The translations under genes and the position numbers were made by a program. Below are positions 30,708 to 41,285 of a DNA stretch of 64,000 bases, piece by piece. The stretch's first letter is position 1, and every line of letters begins with the position of its first letter. The notes beneath the pieces are model-generated. The model saw nothing but the letters and a program-made list of their open reading frames with translations. It ran no database searches and was not told where the DNA came from. Origin of the DNA: Prochlorococcus sp. AG-355-A18 (GTDB lineage Bacteria > Cyanobacteriota > Cyanobacteriia > PCC-6307 > Cyanobiaceae); NCBI GenBank assembly GCA_003280985.1, contig QCDH01000004.1, forward strand, positions 1 through 64,000, in the 5' to 3' direction.

Positions 30708-32468
30708 ATGGCTAAACAGTTGAGTTTTTCTAATGAATCTAGAGAAGCGCTAGAAAAAGGTGTAAATTTCGTAGCTAATGCGGTTAAGGTTACAATTGGG
30801 CCAAAAGCAAAAAACGTAGTAATAGAGAGAAAATTTGGTTCACCAGATATAGTTAGAGATGGGTCCACAGTTGCTAAAGAGATTGAGATTGAGAACCCTA
30901 TTTCTAATTTGGGTGCGAAATTAATAGAACAAGTTGCGTCCAAGACAAAAGAGAGTGCAGGAGATGGAACAACAACAGCCACCATTTTGACTCAGAAGAT
31001 GGTTCAAGAAGGATTAAAAAATATTGCTTCTGGTGCCAGTCCTATGGAATTAAAAAAAGGTATGGAAGTAGGCCTGGCTTTTGTTCTAGAAAAATTAAGT
31101 TCCAAAAGTATTTCATTAAGTGGTTCTGATATCCAAAAAGTTGCAACAGTTAGTGCTGGAGGTGATGAAGAAATTGGATCTATAATTTCGAAGGCAATTG
31201 ATATTGTTACTTCAGATGGTGTAATAACTGTCGAAGAATCTCAATCACTAGATACAGAATTAGATATAACTGAAGGAATGTCTTTTGATAGAGGCTATAG
31301 TTCTCCATATTTCGTAACAGACCAAGAAAGACAAGTTTGTGAACTTGAAAACCCTAAAATATTAATAACCGATCAAAAAATTTCAACTTTAGTTGATCTG
31401 GTTCCAATACTTGAAGAAATTCAGAAATCAGGCTCACCTTTTCTAATTCTTGCTGAAGATATCGAAGGAGAGGCTTTAACCACCTTGGTTTTGAATAAAA
31501 ATAGTGGAGTGTTAAATGTAGCTTCTGTAAGAGCTCCGTTATTTGGCGAGAGAAGAAAAGCTGCCCTTGAAGATATTGCTATTCTTACTGGAGCTCAGTT
31601 AATTAGTGAAGATAAATCGATGACACTTGATAAAGTATCGATTAATGATTTAGGCAAAGCAAAAAAAATAACTATCACGAAGGACAAAACTACAATTGTT
31701 GCCTTCGAAGACACTAAAGATTTGGTTAAAGAGCGAGTAGAAAAATTAAAGAGAGAAGTTGAAATAACAGACTCAGAGTATGATCAGGACAAAATCAATG
31801 AAAGGATAGCAAAACTAGCTGGAGGAGTAGCACTTATCAAAGTTGGAGCTGCAACAGAAACAGAGATGAAGTACAAAAAGTTAAAAATCGAAGATTCCCT
31901 TAATGCTACGAAAGCTGCTATTGAAGAGGGTGTAGTTTCTGGAGGTGGACAAACTTTAATTGAAATATCAGATGACCTTTTAAATTTAAGCCAAAAATCT
32001 TCCGATGATTTAAGAACAGGGATAAATATATTAAAAGAGGCCCTTTTGGAACCTTCTAAACAAATAGCAAAAAATGCTGGTTTTAATGGTGATGTAGTTG
32101 TCGCTGAAATTAAAAGACTTAACAAAGGCTTCAATGCTAATTCAGGAAAATATGAGGATTTAAAAGATTCAGGAATATTAGATCCGACCAAAGTAATAAG
32201 ATTAGCTCTTCAAGATTCTGTATCTATTGCAGCTATGCTCCTCACAACAGAAGTTGCGATGGCAGACATTCCAGAGCCTGAAGCCCCAGCTCCAGGAGGA
32301 CCAGGTGGAGATCCAATGGGAGGCATGGGCATGCCAGGTATGGGCGGAATGGGTATGCCAGGTATGGGAGGCATGGGTATGCCAGGTATGGGAGGCATGG
32401 GTATGCCAGGTATGGGCGGAATGGGTATGCCAGGTATGGGAGGCATGGGCATGCCAGGTATGATGTAG
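30708..32468 (+). CDS. groL: chaperonin GroEL (stand-alone copy, Gly/Met-rich tail)
   Basis: [51 protein letters not shown]; tail (GGMGMPGM)x6. No groES adjacent in the window. Confidence 0.96.
   Translation: MAKQLSFSNESREALEKGVNFVANAVKVTIGPKAKNVVIERKFGSPDIVRDGSTVAKEIEIENPISNLGAKLIEQVASKTKESAGDGTTTATILTQKMVQEGLKNIASGASPMELKKGMEVGLAFVLEKLSSKSISLSGSDIQKVATVSAGGDEEIGSIISKAIDIVTSDGVITVEESQSLDTELDITEGMSFDRGYSSPYFVTDQERQVCELENPKILITDQKISTLVDLVPILEEIQKSGSPFLILAEDIEGEALTTLVLNKNSGVLNVASVRAPLFGERRKAALEDIAILTGAQLISEDKSMTLDKVSINDLGKAKKITITKDKTTIVAFEDTKDLVKERVEKLKREVEITDSEYDQDKINERIAKLAGGVALIKVGAATETEMKYKKLKIEDSLNATKAAIEEGVVSGGGQTLIEISDDLLNLSQKSSDDLRTGINILKEALLEPSKQIAKNAGFNGDVVVAEIKRLNKGFNANSGKYEDLKDSGILDPTKVIRLALQDSVSIAAMLLTTEVAMADIPEPEAPAPGGPGGDPMGGMGMPGMGGMGMPGMGGMGMPGMGGMGMPGMGGMGMPGMGGMGMPGMM
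32319..32462 (+). repeat. 6 x 24-bp in-frame tandem repeat encoding GGMGMPGM
   Basis: Direct reading: 144 bp of GGAGGCATGGGCATGCCAGGTATG-like units. Confidence 0.95.
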
Positions 32469-32487
32469 AAAGCTAACTAGCTTTTTT
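32469..32487 (+). terminator. short hairpin and T-tract after groEL
   Basis: AAAGCT-AACT-AGCTTT followed by TTT; immediately after the groEL stop. Confidence 0.5.
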
Positions 32488-32904
32488 ATCTTTATTAATC
32501 CATTTTCTTAAATTTTTAATATTAGGTAGTGGTAATTTTGGGGTTTTAATATATTGATTTATTTGATTAAAATCTTGTTTATTATTAGATAGCTGATTAT
32601 TGTTAGAAATTTTTAAGTAATTTGACTCACAATTTGTTTCTTCTAAATTTTCTAAATTTTTAAAAGATTCAAGCTTAATTTGTTCTTGATTTTCTTCTTC
32701 ATGATTTTCATCAATTAAAGTTATTTGTTCTTGATTTTCTTCTTCATGATTTTCCTTTTGAACTGGACTATGGATTAATAAATCATTTAAAGAATCAATA
32801 CCAAATCTATGGACCCACTTAAGAACAATATTCTCTTTAAGGAAAAAATTATTTTCTGAAGAGGCTTTTTTAAAAACTTCTATTAGATGATTTTTTAAAA
32901 GCAT
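32473..32904 (-). CDS. hypothetical acidic protein with internal 15-aa repeat
   Basis: 143 aa; (ENHEEENQEQIxL)x2; same strand and orientation as the following ABC genes. Confidence 0.55.
   Translation of the reverse strand: MLLKNHLIEVFKKASSENNFFLKENIVLKWVHRFGIDSLNDLLIHSPVQKENHEEENQEQITLIDENHEEENQEQIKLESFKNLENLEETNCESNYLKISNNNQLSNNKQDFNQINQYIKTPKLPLPNIKNLRKWINKDKKAS
32680..32754 (-). repeat. 45-bp-period tandem duplication inside hypothetical CDS
   Basis: TTGTTCTTGATTTTCTTCTTCATGATTTTC occurs at 32680 and 32725 (plus-strand reading). Confidence 0.85.
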
Positions 32905-32911
32905 AAATTTA

Positions 32912-33736
32912 TTAATTTAACTTCTTATTTAACAGAGGCCTTATGATAATCAAGGATAAAACTGTTAAAGAAAATAAAATTGATATACAACTCTTACAAG
33001 TTAAATCACCATATGGAGCGTGTAAAGCCACTAATTCTAAATTCATAGTTTCTGTATAAGCAGTTCTAATCGGTTCGATCGCAAAAGTTAATGGATTTAA
33101 TGAAGCCAACCACCCAAGCCAATTTGGCATGAAAGAAATTGGAGCCAAAGCAGTACTTGCAAAAAGAAGAGGTAAATTTATCACAAATATAAGAGCGATT
33201 AATTCAATATGTCCGGGCAAAACAAACGCTAAACATAAACTTATTGATGTCACAAAAAGAACTAATAGAATTAGTGTTGTAAACACAATACCTAAACCAT
33301 ATAAGTTGGGCCATCCATATCCCAAAGTGTATGAAACAATCATTATTACAATACTCTGCACAAAGCTCAGGATTGTTATGTAAAAAAAAGAAGATAAAAC
33401 TATGGATAATCTACTGGTTAAAGGAGCCACAAGTAATCTATTAAGAAATCCAAACTCTCTATCAAACATTAAAGGAAGACCAGAATTTAGGGCTCCGCTA
33501 AAAGCAGTAAAAACAATAAGTCCTGCTCCTAAAAAATTCCCATAAGAATCAACTCCTGGTAAAAAACCTTCAGGAGCTTTAGAGAATAATGCCCCAAATA
33601 AAAAAAGCCAAATTATCGGTTGTAATATTCCAGCTAAAAGAGTTGATGGTCTTCTTTTTAATTGAATAAATAATCTCTTTGTTAATGCAAATGTTTCTTG
33701 ATATAAAAAAAATAAATTATACTGTTGTAATTCCAT
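32912..33736 (-). CDS. ABC-2 type transporter permease
   Basis: LFIQLKRRPSTLLAGILQPIIWLFLFGALF, FDREFGFLNRLLVAPLTSRLSIVLSSF. Confidence 0.9.
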   Translation of the reverse strand: MELQQYNLFFLYQETFALTKRLFIQLKRRPSTLLAGILQPIIWLFLFGALFSKAPEGFLPGVDSYGNFLGAGLIVFTAFSGALNSGLPLMFDREFGFLNRLLVAPLTSRLSIVLSSFFYITILSFVQSIVIMIVSYTLGYGWPNLYGLGIVFTTLILLVLFVTSISLCLAFVLPGHIELIALIFVINLPLLFASTALAPISFMPNWLGWLASLNPLTFAIEPIRTAYTETMNLELVALHAPYGDLTCKSCISILFSLTVLSLIIIRPLLNKKLN

Positions 33737-33784
33737 AATTAGCAGTAATTAATTTTCATTATAGTTAGTTAACCAGAATTTTTT

Positions 33785-34804
33785 TTATCGCATTGATTGC
33801 TTTGATTCTTTTTTAAGGTCTCTTTTCCCTGCCATAGAAATTTCGGCATCCAATAATGTTTTCCCGGTTGCCTGAAGATATACATCATCCAAGCTTGGCT
33901 GACTTTGGGTAAGAGAAAAAATTTCAAACTTTGAGAAGGCCAATTCCACTTTGAGCTTCGTAAGTAAATCTTTTTCCTTATCTGCTACAAAATTTATCGA
34001 GAAACCTTGAGCTTCATTTATGATAATCTGACTAATTCCATCTATTGAAGATAAAATTTGGCATATATTTTTTGCTTCTACCTGATTACTAAATTCTCTT
34101 ACTTTCAAAGTTACTCTATCTCCTCCTAATTTATTTTTCAGTTCTTTAGGAGCCCCTTGTGCTATAACTCTTCCATCATCAATTATCACTAATTTGTCTG
34201 CCAATTTATCTATTTCATCAAGATAGTGACTGCTTAAAATAATAGTCATTCCATTATTTCTCAAATCTTTCAAAAGTTCCCATATTATATTTCTACTTTC
34301 AATATCTAAACCAACTGTAGGTTCATCCAATATTAATACTTGGGGCAAATGTAAAAGTCCAGCTGCAAGATCTATTCTTCTTTTCATTCCTCCTGAATAA
34401 GTTCCGCACTTTCGATCAATCCAATCATTCATTTCTAATTGATCTATTAATTTCTTTATCCTTTCAAATTTTTTGTTCTTGTTGATGTGATATAGATCTG
34501 ATTGAAAATCCAAAAGCTCACGTCCAGTTAAGATTTTATCAAGAGCAATATCCTGGGCAACATAACCAATTAATTCTCTAATTTTCCTTGAATTTTTTAT
34601 CAGATTAATATTATTTATTAAAACTTCTCCACTATCAGGCTCTATTAAAGTAGCGAGTATTTTTATAAGTGTTGATTTACCAGCACCATTTGGGCCTAGT
34701 ATTCCGAATAATGTTCCAGCTTCAATTTCCATTGATAAATTTTTTAAAGCCTTAATTCCTGAATAAGATTTTGAGAGTCCTTTAACTTTTATATAATTCA
34801 TCAA
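33785..34804 (-). CDS. ABC transporter ATP-binding protein (DrrA-like)
   Basis: LGPNGAGKSTLIKILATL, YSGGMKRRIDLAAGLLHLPQVLILDEPTVGLD. Confidence 0.95.
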   Translation of the reverse strand: MMNYIKVKGLSKSYSGIKALKNLSMEIEAGTLFGILGPNGAGKSTLIKILATLIEPDSGEVLINNINLIKNSRKIRELIGYVAQDIALDKILTGRELLDFQSDLYHINKNKKFERIKKLIDQLEMNDWIDRKCGTYSGGMKRRIDLAAGLLHLPQVLILDEPTVGLDIESRNIIWELLKDLRNNGMTIILSSHYLDEIDKLADKLVIIDDGRVIAQGAPKELKNKLGGDRVTLKVREFSNQVEAKNICQILSSIDGISQIIINEAQGFSINFVADKEKDLLTKLKVELAFSKFEIFSLTQSQPSLDDVYLQATGKTLLDAEISMAGKRDLKKESKQSMR

Positions 34805-34839
34805 ACTTACTATTTCTTAAAAAACATTTTACATCTAAT

Positions 34840-35841
34840 TTAATTACTAAGCAGGGATAATATAGATAAAAATATTTGCCTAGATTGCTGCTCAAATTCA
34901 ACGGATAGTTGGGTTCTGGAAATTAATAACAAAAGACAAATACCAAACATATAGAGAATAGACCACCTAAAAAGAGACTTTGCTCTTGAAAGATCATCAG
35001 GAGATTTCTTTAATTCATTTATTAATTGCAAAAGTCTTCCATTAAATGGAAATAACATAATTCCGTATAGTAAGCCCCCTTCAGGTAAAGCAAAAACTCC
35101 CATAATACTCATTAAAACTGTTGCCCATCCATAACGAGAAATTGCTTTAGCAGTAAAAACAGATCCTTTTACAGAAGGGAGCATAGGAATACCAACAGAT
35201 GCATAATCATCCTTCAACAAAATTGCAAGTGCCCAAAAATGAGCTGGGGTCCATAACATTACTAAACCAAATAACCACCAACCACTAAGACCTACATGCC
35301 CTGTAGCAGCAGATGCTCCAACTAAAGGTGGTATCGCACCAGCAACTCCTCCGAAAACAATATTTTTTGTTGTACGAGGTTTTAAAATAACTGTATATAA
35401 AATTACATAGCTAAATAAACCAAGTAGAGTTAATCCCGCAGCCAAATAATTTACTCCACTTACTAAAAGCAAAGAAGCTGCCAAAGTACATGATACGGCA
35501 GCTAAAAATACAGTCTCTGATGACAACTTTCCTGCTGGCAAGGCTCTTTTGCTGGTTCTTGTCATCTTCTTGTCTAATTCCATTTCCCACAAGCAATTAA
35601 GAGCTCCTGCTGCTGCTGCTGCCAAAGCACCACCTCCTAAAGTACAGATAAGTTTCGGCGAAGACAGAGGCCATTCTTCTGTCAAAGCCATTCCTCCCAA
35701 AGTTGTTGCCAATAAAAGTGGAATTAACCTAGGTTTTGCTATTTCAAGCCAAGGCGGTAAAGTTAATCTTTTTCTTGAAGGTACAACTTCATCTATAATT
35801 GAAGATTTATAGTTCAAGTTTTCCAAGTTGCTACTGTTCAT
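34840..35841 (-). CDS. ctaB: protoheme IX farnesyltransferase (heme O synthase)
   Basis: [72 protein letters not shown]. Confidence 0.95.
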   Translation of the reverse strand: MNSSNLENLNYKSSIIDEVVPSRKRLTLPPWLEIAKPRLIPLLLATTLGGMALTEEWPLSSPKLICTLGGGALAAAAAGALNCLWEMELDKKMTRTSKRALPAGKLSSETVFLAAVSCTLAASLLLVSGVNYLAAGLTLLGLFSYVILYTVILKPRTTKNIVFGGVAGAIPPLVGASAATGHVGLSGWWLFGLVMLWTPAHFWALAILLKDDYASVGIPMLPSVKGSVFTAKAISRYGWATVLMSIMGVFALPEGGLLYGIMLFPFNGRLLQLINELKKSPDDLSRAKSLFRWSILYMFGICLLLLISRTQLSVEFEQQSRQIFLSILSLLSN

Positions 35842-36812
35842 GAATTCATACCAACCATTTGAGAATTTGGGGAGTGGTTTAGACCTTTTTTTGTTAAAGG
35901 ATTTCTAAAAATTAATGTTGTTAATATTGCAATAAATAAAGAGGCGTTAAGTTGATGACCAATAATGAATATAGGTTCATTCAAATTTGTTTTAAGACTT
36001 AACACACCCAAAAGAATTTGGGAAAACAAGAGAAAAATAAGTGTTGAAAGATATTTCCAATTTTCAGCAAGCAAACTTCTCTTATAAATTGCAGTGGCAA
36101 TAACCAATAGAATTGAAAAAGTAATTGGAAAAGCAAATAATTTATGAGTATTTAGAATTAGGCATTGTTTATTAAAAGATAAGCAAATATTTGCTGACCA
36201 TGTCGACGAAAGCCTGACTCCAATAAAAGATTGAATCAGAGTAAGTAAAAGAGGAACAAACAATAATAATCTCCACCAAATTAATGGCTCTTCTATTTCC
36301 TCATTTTCTAAATTTTGATTTATTGAAATTGTTGTAATGAGAAGTAGAAAAGCTATTAAAAGATGGCCAGTAACGGTATATGAATCAAGCAGGTTTATTA
36401 CTGTTAAAGCTCCAAAAGATCCTTGGACAATAACCAGAAAAAGTAGTAATGAATAAGTTTTAGGTAACCAATTTGGAATTTCGTTTTTCCAGATAATAGA
36501 AAGGGCAAATTTAAAAAGAATTAATATTCCAACCAGAAAAGCATCTAGACGATGAAACCACTCTAGAAATACTCTTAGGTTCATATGATTGAAAGGCAAA
36601 AAAGATCCATAACATAATGGCCAATCTGGACAGGCAAGTCCGGCCTCCATGACTCTCGTAGCACCTCCAATTACGATTAGTGCGATAAGTGCAAATACAC
36701 TATGACTTCCCAACCTTTTAAAAATTGCAAGATATTTTGATTTATATAATTGGTTACTAATCAAATGGATAAAACCTATTATTTTGCATAATAAATTAGA
36801 TTCAAAAACCAA
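35838..36812 (-). CDS. ctaA: heme A synthase
   Basis: [50 protein letters not shown]. Confidence 0.92.
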   Translation of the reverse strand: MVFESNLLCKIIGFIHLISNQLYKSKYLAIFKRLGSHSVFALIALIVIGGATRVMEAGLACPDWPLCYGSFLPFNHMNLRVFLEWFHRLDAFLVGILILFKFALSIIWKNEIPNWLPKTYSLLLFLVIVQGSFGALTVINLLDSYTVTGHLLIAFLLLITTISINQNLENEEIEEPLIWWRLLLFVPLLLTLIQSFIGVRLSSTWSANICLSFNKQCLILNTHKLFAFPITFSILLVIATAIYKRSLLAENWKYLSTLIFLLFSQILLGVLSLKTNLNEPIFIIGHQLNASLFIAILTTLIFRNPLTKKGLNHSPNSQMVGMNS

Positions 36813-37025
36813 ACATTAATTAAAAATTAATATGTTTAATTTAAAAAATAATTTACTAATATAGTCTTTTTTCCCTGACAAATAACCCTAAAAAGTTATT
36901 AATAATACGCCTTTTATTTCATAAATCTTAAGAAGTTGTGAATTTAAATGATTTTCTTTTAACAAAGGATGCAGGATTAAATAAATTGAATATCTTGATA
37001 ATATAGATAAATTTTTAGACATCAA

Positions 37026-37829
37026 TTGTTAAATAAAAACATTTATTTAATACTAATTATTTCCCTCGTTTTTGCTACATCTTTTTGGATTGGTTTTAAT
37101 GTGAATTTGCTACCTGCGGAAGCAAGTATTAATGCACCAATTTACGATGAACTTTTTAAAATTCTTTTCATCATTGGATTAATTATTTTCATAGGAATGA
37201 CAATAGCAGTTACCTATAGCTTATATAAGTTTAGGAAAAGAAATGATCAGATCGGCGATGGTATTGCTTTAGAGGGAAATTTAAGTTTAGAAATTGTATG
37301 GACAATTATCCCCTCAATAATTGTTTTATTAATAGGTTTATATAGCTACAACATCTACGATCGAATGGGAGGGATGAAGGAACTAAATCATAATCACGAA
37401 ATGATGAGTTCTAATACTGAAAAAATATGGGCTGGAATAAGTCAAACTTCTGATAATGAAATAGCAATAAATAATTTATCAATTGAAGTTTCAGCTATGC
37501 AATTTGCATTTCTATTCAATTATCCCAAAGGCAATTTCATATCAGGAGAACTACACGTTCCTGTTGACCAAAAAGTATCAATGAAAATGGAATCCAAAGA
37601 TGTCATTCATGCTTTTTGGGTCCCAGAGTTCAGAATTAAACAGGATATTATCCCTGGTCAACCGACTATTCTAAATTTCACCCCTACAAAAGTAGGAAAA
37701 TATCCGATAATTTGCGCGGAATTATGTGGTCCATATCATGGAGGCATGAGAGCCTCCATAATTGTTGAAGAAGAATCTGATTACAACGAATGGTTTAACA
37801 AAAATAAAAAACCAGAGGTAAATTTATGA
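37026..37829 (+). CDS. ctaC: cytochrome c oxidase subunit II
   Basis: TTG start; EIVWTIIPSIIVLLIG, HAFWVPEFRIKQDIIPGQPT, CAELCGPYHGGMRASI. Confidence 0.96.
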   Translation: MLNKNIYLILIISLVFATSFWIGFNVNLLPAEASINAPIYDELFKILFIIGLIIFIGMTIAVTYSLYKFRKRNDQIGDGIALEGNLSLEIVWTIIPSIIVLLIGLYSYNIYDRMGGMKELNHNHEMMSSNTEKIWAGISQTSDNEIAINNLSIEVSAMQFAFLFNYPKGNFISGELHVPVDQKVSMKMESKDVIHAFWVPEFRIKQDIIPGQPTILNFTPTKVGKYPIICAELCGPYHGGMRASIIVEEESDYNEWFNKNKKPEVNL

Positions 37830-39451
37830 CAATATCAATTGATCCGCAAAAAACTAATAATGAAAGTCTTCAACCTAAAGGCTGGTTTAGATACTTTAGT
37901 TTTAGCCTTGATCATAAAGTAATTGGGATACAATACTTAGTTTGCGGTTTTCTTTTCTATTTAATAGGAGGAACCTTGGCGAGCGCTATAAGAATTGAAC
38001 TAACCAGTCCAATGTCTGATTTTATGCCAAGAGATGTTTATAACCAAGTTTTAACTCTACACGGAACAATAATGATATTCCTTTGGATAGTACCTGTAGT
38101 TAACGGTGCTTTTGGAAATTATTTAATTCCATTTTATGTAGGTGCGAGAGATATGGCATTCCCAAGACTAAATGCCGTAGCTTTTTGGTTAATTCCTCCT
38201 TCAGGTTTGATGCTGGTGGCAAGCTATTTTGTTGATGGTGCTGCTCAAGCTGGATGGACGGCTTATCCACCTTTGAGCATAACTACTCCTCAATCAGGAC
38301 AAATCATTTGGATTCTGAGCGTTCTATTACTCGGAGGCAGTTCTATATTTGGTGGAATAAACTTTATCGCGACCATTATCAAATTAAGAAGACCAGGATT
38401 AAAACTTATGCAATTGCCAATGTATTGTTGGGCAATGCTTGGGACAAGTCTATTAGTTGTTTTATCGACTCCTGTTTTAGCCGGTACTTTAATTCTACTT
38501 AGCTTCGATATCATCGCTAATACAGGTTTTTTCAATCCTGTTTTAGGTGGCAATGTAGTAGTTTATCAGCATTTATTTTGGTTTTATTCTCATCCAGCTG
38601 TATACATTATGGTCCTTCCCGCCTTTGGTTTAGTAAGTGAAATACTTCCTGTACATGCTAGAAAACCACTTTTTGGATATACAACGATGGTTTTTTCAAT
38701 AATGGGGATAGTAGTTTTAGGTTTAGTTGTTTGGGCGCATCACATGTTTACTAGTGGAACACCCCCTTGGATGAGATTGTTCTTTACTATAGCCACAGCA
38801 TTTATTGCTGTTCCAACGGGTATAAAATTTTTCAATTGGGTTGCAACATTATGGGGAGGTAAAATTTCCATCAATAGTGCAATGCTATTCTCTTGCGGAT
38901 TTATTATAAATTTTGTTTTTGGAGGTATTACAGGAGTTGCTTTAGCACAAGTACCTTTCGATATTCACGTACATGATACTTATTTCGTTGTAGCACATTT
39001 TCATTACATAGTTTATGGAGGGACTGTTTTTATTATTTTCTCTTCAATTTATCATTGGTTTCCTAAAGTAACTGGAAAAATGCTGAATGAAAAATTAGGA
39101 ATTTTACATTTTATCATTACCTTTATTGGATTTAACTTGTGCTTTGCTCCTCAACATTGGCTTGGTTTAAATGGAATGCCTAGAAGAGTTGCAGAATATG
39201 ATCCTCAATTCCAGTTTGTTAATCAAATTAGTAGCCTTGGGGCTCTTTTGATGGCTATAAGTACAATTCCTTTTTTAATTAATGTGTTACTTAGTGTGAG
39301 AAATGGGAAAGATGCCGGAGATAACCCTTGGAATGCTCTTACACCGGAATGGTTAACATCTTCTCCACCTCCAGTTGAAAATTGGGAAGGAGAAGCTCCA
39401 TTAGTTGAAGAACCTTATGGTTATGGTAAAGAAATTTCTGAACAAAAATAA
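37826..39451 (+). CDS. ctaD: cytochrome c oxidase subunit I
   Basis: DHKVIGIQYL, LHGTIMIFLWIVPVVNGAFGNYLIPFYVGARDMAFPRLNA, QHLFWFYSHPAVYIMVLPAFG, VAHFHYIVYGG. Confidence 0.98.
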   Translation: MTISIDPQKTNNESLQPKGWFRYFSFSLDHKVIGIQYLVCGFLFYLIGGTLASAIRIELTSPMSDFMPRDVYNQVLTLHGTIMIFLWIVPVVNGAFGNYLIPFYVGARDMAFPRLNAVAFWLIPPSGLMLVASYFVDGAAQAGWTAYPPLSITTPQSGQIIWILSVLLLGGSSIFGGINFIATIIKLRRPGLKLMQLPMYCWAMLGTSLLVVLSTPVLAGTLILLSFDIIANTGFFNPVLGGNVVVYQHLFWFYSHPAVYIMVLPAFGLVSEILPVHARKPLFGYTTMVFSIMGIVVLGLVVWAHHMFTSGTPPWMRLFFTIATAFIAVPTGIKFFNWVATLWGGKISINSAMLFSCGFIINFVFGGITGVALAQVPFDIHVHDTYFVVAHFHYIVYGGTVFIIFSSIYHWFPKVTGKMLNEKLGILHFIITFIGFNLCFAPQHWLGLNGMPRRVAEYDPQFQFVNQISSLGALLMAISTIPFLINVLLSVRNGKDAGDNPWNALTPEWLTSSPPPVENWEGEAPLVEEPYGYGKEISEQK

Positions 39452-39457
39452 AAACAT

Positions 39458-40060
39458 ATGACAACTCTTGATAGCTCAAAAGAAATTCAAAAAAATAATT
39501 CTGAAGTTAATGAAACACATGAAGACTTCAGAATGTTTGGTCTTGTAACTTTCCTAATTGCCGACGGAATGACTTTTGCTGGATTCTTTGCTGCTTATTT
39601 AACCTATAAAGCAGTAAATCCACTGCCTGATGGTGCTATTTATGAATTAGAACTACCAATACCTACACTTAATACAATTTTGTTACTTGTTAGTAGTGCA
39701 ACTTTCCATAAAGCAGGCAAAGCACTTTTAAAAGATAAAAACTCTGATTCCCAAAAATGGTTATTTTTTACTGCTTTTCTTGGACTTATATTTTTAATAT
39801 GTCAATTATTTGAATATTTTCATTTACCTTTTGGATTAACAGATAATTTATTTGCAAGTACTTTTTATGCACTTACCGGTTTTCATGGATTACATGTCAC
39901 ATTAGGCACTTTAATGATTCTAATTATTGCTTGGCAATCGAGAATCAATGGCGGAAGATTAACTAGTCAAAATATGTTCCCATTGGAAGCTGTTGAATTA
40001 TACTGGCATTTTGTAGATGGAATATGGGTTATTTTATTTATTATCTTGTATCTTTTATAA
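39458..40060 (+). CDS. ctaE: cytochrome c oxidase subunit III
   Basis: FLIADGMTFAGFFAAYLTYK, FYALTGFHGLHVTLG, ELYWHFVDGIWVILFIILYLL. Confidence 0.95.
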   Translation: MTTLDSSKEIQKNNSEVNETHEDFRMFGLVTFLIADGMTFAGFFAAYLTYKAVNPLPDGAIYELELPIPTLNTILLLVSSATFHKAGKALLKDKNSDSQKWLFFTAFLGLIFLICQLFEYFHLPFGLTDNLFASTFYALTGFHGLHVTLGTLMILIIAWQSRINGGRLTSQNMFPLEAVELYWHFVDGIWVILFIILYLL

Positions 40061-40155
40061 AAATCTAAATTTAAAAATTAGATATATTTTTTTTAATTTA
40101 TATTGCCACAGTTCTCCTTTTTAGTAAGAATATATAATTATAAATTTGTCAGATA

Positions 40156-40509
40156 ATGCTAGAAGGGAAAGAACTTCTTGAAAAAACAAAATTATTAAGT
40201 AAAAAATCTGAAGATGAGATAGCAAAAGGTTGTGGTTACGTAGGTCCTAGCGGAAGAATCTTAAGAAAAAGTTTTTATAGGGCGCTTGTCGAAGCTAAGG
40301 GTTACAAAATAAGAAATGGTCGTCAGGGGAAAAATGGTAATAGAGCTTCAAGAGGCAGACAGACAGAATTCAAAACTAAAGTTCATGGCAATGGGAACCT
40401 ATTAATTGGTCATGCCTATACCAAAAAATTAGGTCTAGAACCTGGTCAGGAATTTAAAATAGATCTTAAAAAAGAGTCAAAAACAATTTATCTGATTCCA
40501 TTAAATTAA
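40156..40509 (+). CDS. cyAbrB-type (AbrB-like) transcriptional regulator
   Basis: KGCGYVGPSGRILRKSFYRALVEAKGYKI ... HGNGNLLIGHAYTKKLGLEPGQEFKIDL. Confidence 0.85.
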   Translation: MLEGKELLEKTKLLSKKSEDEIAKGCGYVGPSGRILRKSFYRALVEAKGYKIRNGRQGKNGNRASRGRQTEFKTKVHGNGNLLIGHAYTKKLGLEPGQEFKIDLKKESKTIYLIPLN

Positions 40510-40519
40510 AAAATATATT

Positions 40520-41173
40520 TTACCACCCGTTTTCTTTAAGCCACTCCGAAGATATATTATTTGAAGACAAATCTTGATTACTATTTTTATTAAATAAAAG
40601 TAATTTCTCTACATATTTAATGAGTGCATCTGCCTCAAGGTTTACGCTGTCGCCAAAATTTAATTTATTCAGATTTGTGTTGTGCCAAGTATGAGGAATT
40701 ATTGCAATAGTAAATATTTCTCCTTCCTGCTCATATTTTGCAATTGTAAGACTTATACCGTTTACACAAATACTGCCTTTATTAACAACATATTTTGAAA
40801 AATCATTATTTTTCCACTTTATAGATAAAAGCCAGGATTTCTCCAATTTTTCTATATTCTCAACTGTTCCAAGGCCATCAACATGTCCACTGACTATATG
40901 ACCTCCTAGACGGTCAGATACCCTAAGAGCAGGCTCCAAATTAACAATCTGATTTAGGTTTGACTTTACTCCTAAAGTTGTTTTTTTTAATGTTTCCTCA
41001 CTAACATCAACAGTAAATTTATTTTGAAAAATCTCTTTGACTGTCAAACAAATTCCATCAACAGCTATGCTGTCACCTATTGCCATATCAAATAAATTAC
41101 CTAGAATTTCAATTTCTAAAATATTTTTTTCTTGTTTTAGTTTTCCAATTGATTGGATTATTCCTGTAAACAT
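40520..41173 (-). CDS. ribE: riboflavin synthase alpha chain
   Basis: MFTGIIQSIGKL, GDSIAVDGICLTV, HIVSGHVDGLG, NKGSICVNGISLTI. Confidence 0.95.
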   Translation of the reverse strand: MFTGIIQSIGKLKQEKNILEIEILGNLFDMAIGDSIAVDGICLTVKEIFQNKFTVDVSEETLKKTTLGVKSNLNQIVNLEPALRVSDRLGGHIVSGHVDGLGTVENIEKLEKSWLLSIKWKNNDFSKYVVNKGSICVNGISLTIAKYEQEGEIFTIAIIPHTWHNTNLNKLNFGDSVNLEADALIKYVEKLLLFNKNSNQDLSSNNISSEWLKENGW

Positions 41174-41285
41174 AAATTCAAGATAAATATTTTTGCAAAA
41201 TTTTGTATTTACTTTAATTTACTTTAAATTATTTTCAACTATAAATAAATTAAAGAGTAAATAAAAAGAAATTGATCATATTTAG

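Noticed and set aside
31784-32191. 135-aa minus-strand ORF inside groEL
   Set aside because: Antisense to a well-conserved coding region, no recognisable protein features.
32210-32452. Minus-strand and alternate-frame ORFs over the groEL tail ([12 protein letters not shown]..., [12 protein letters not shown]...)
   Set aside because: Low-complexity translations of the 24-bp groEL repeat in other frames; GroEL frame is clearly the coding one.
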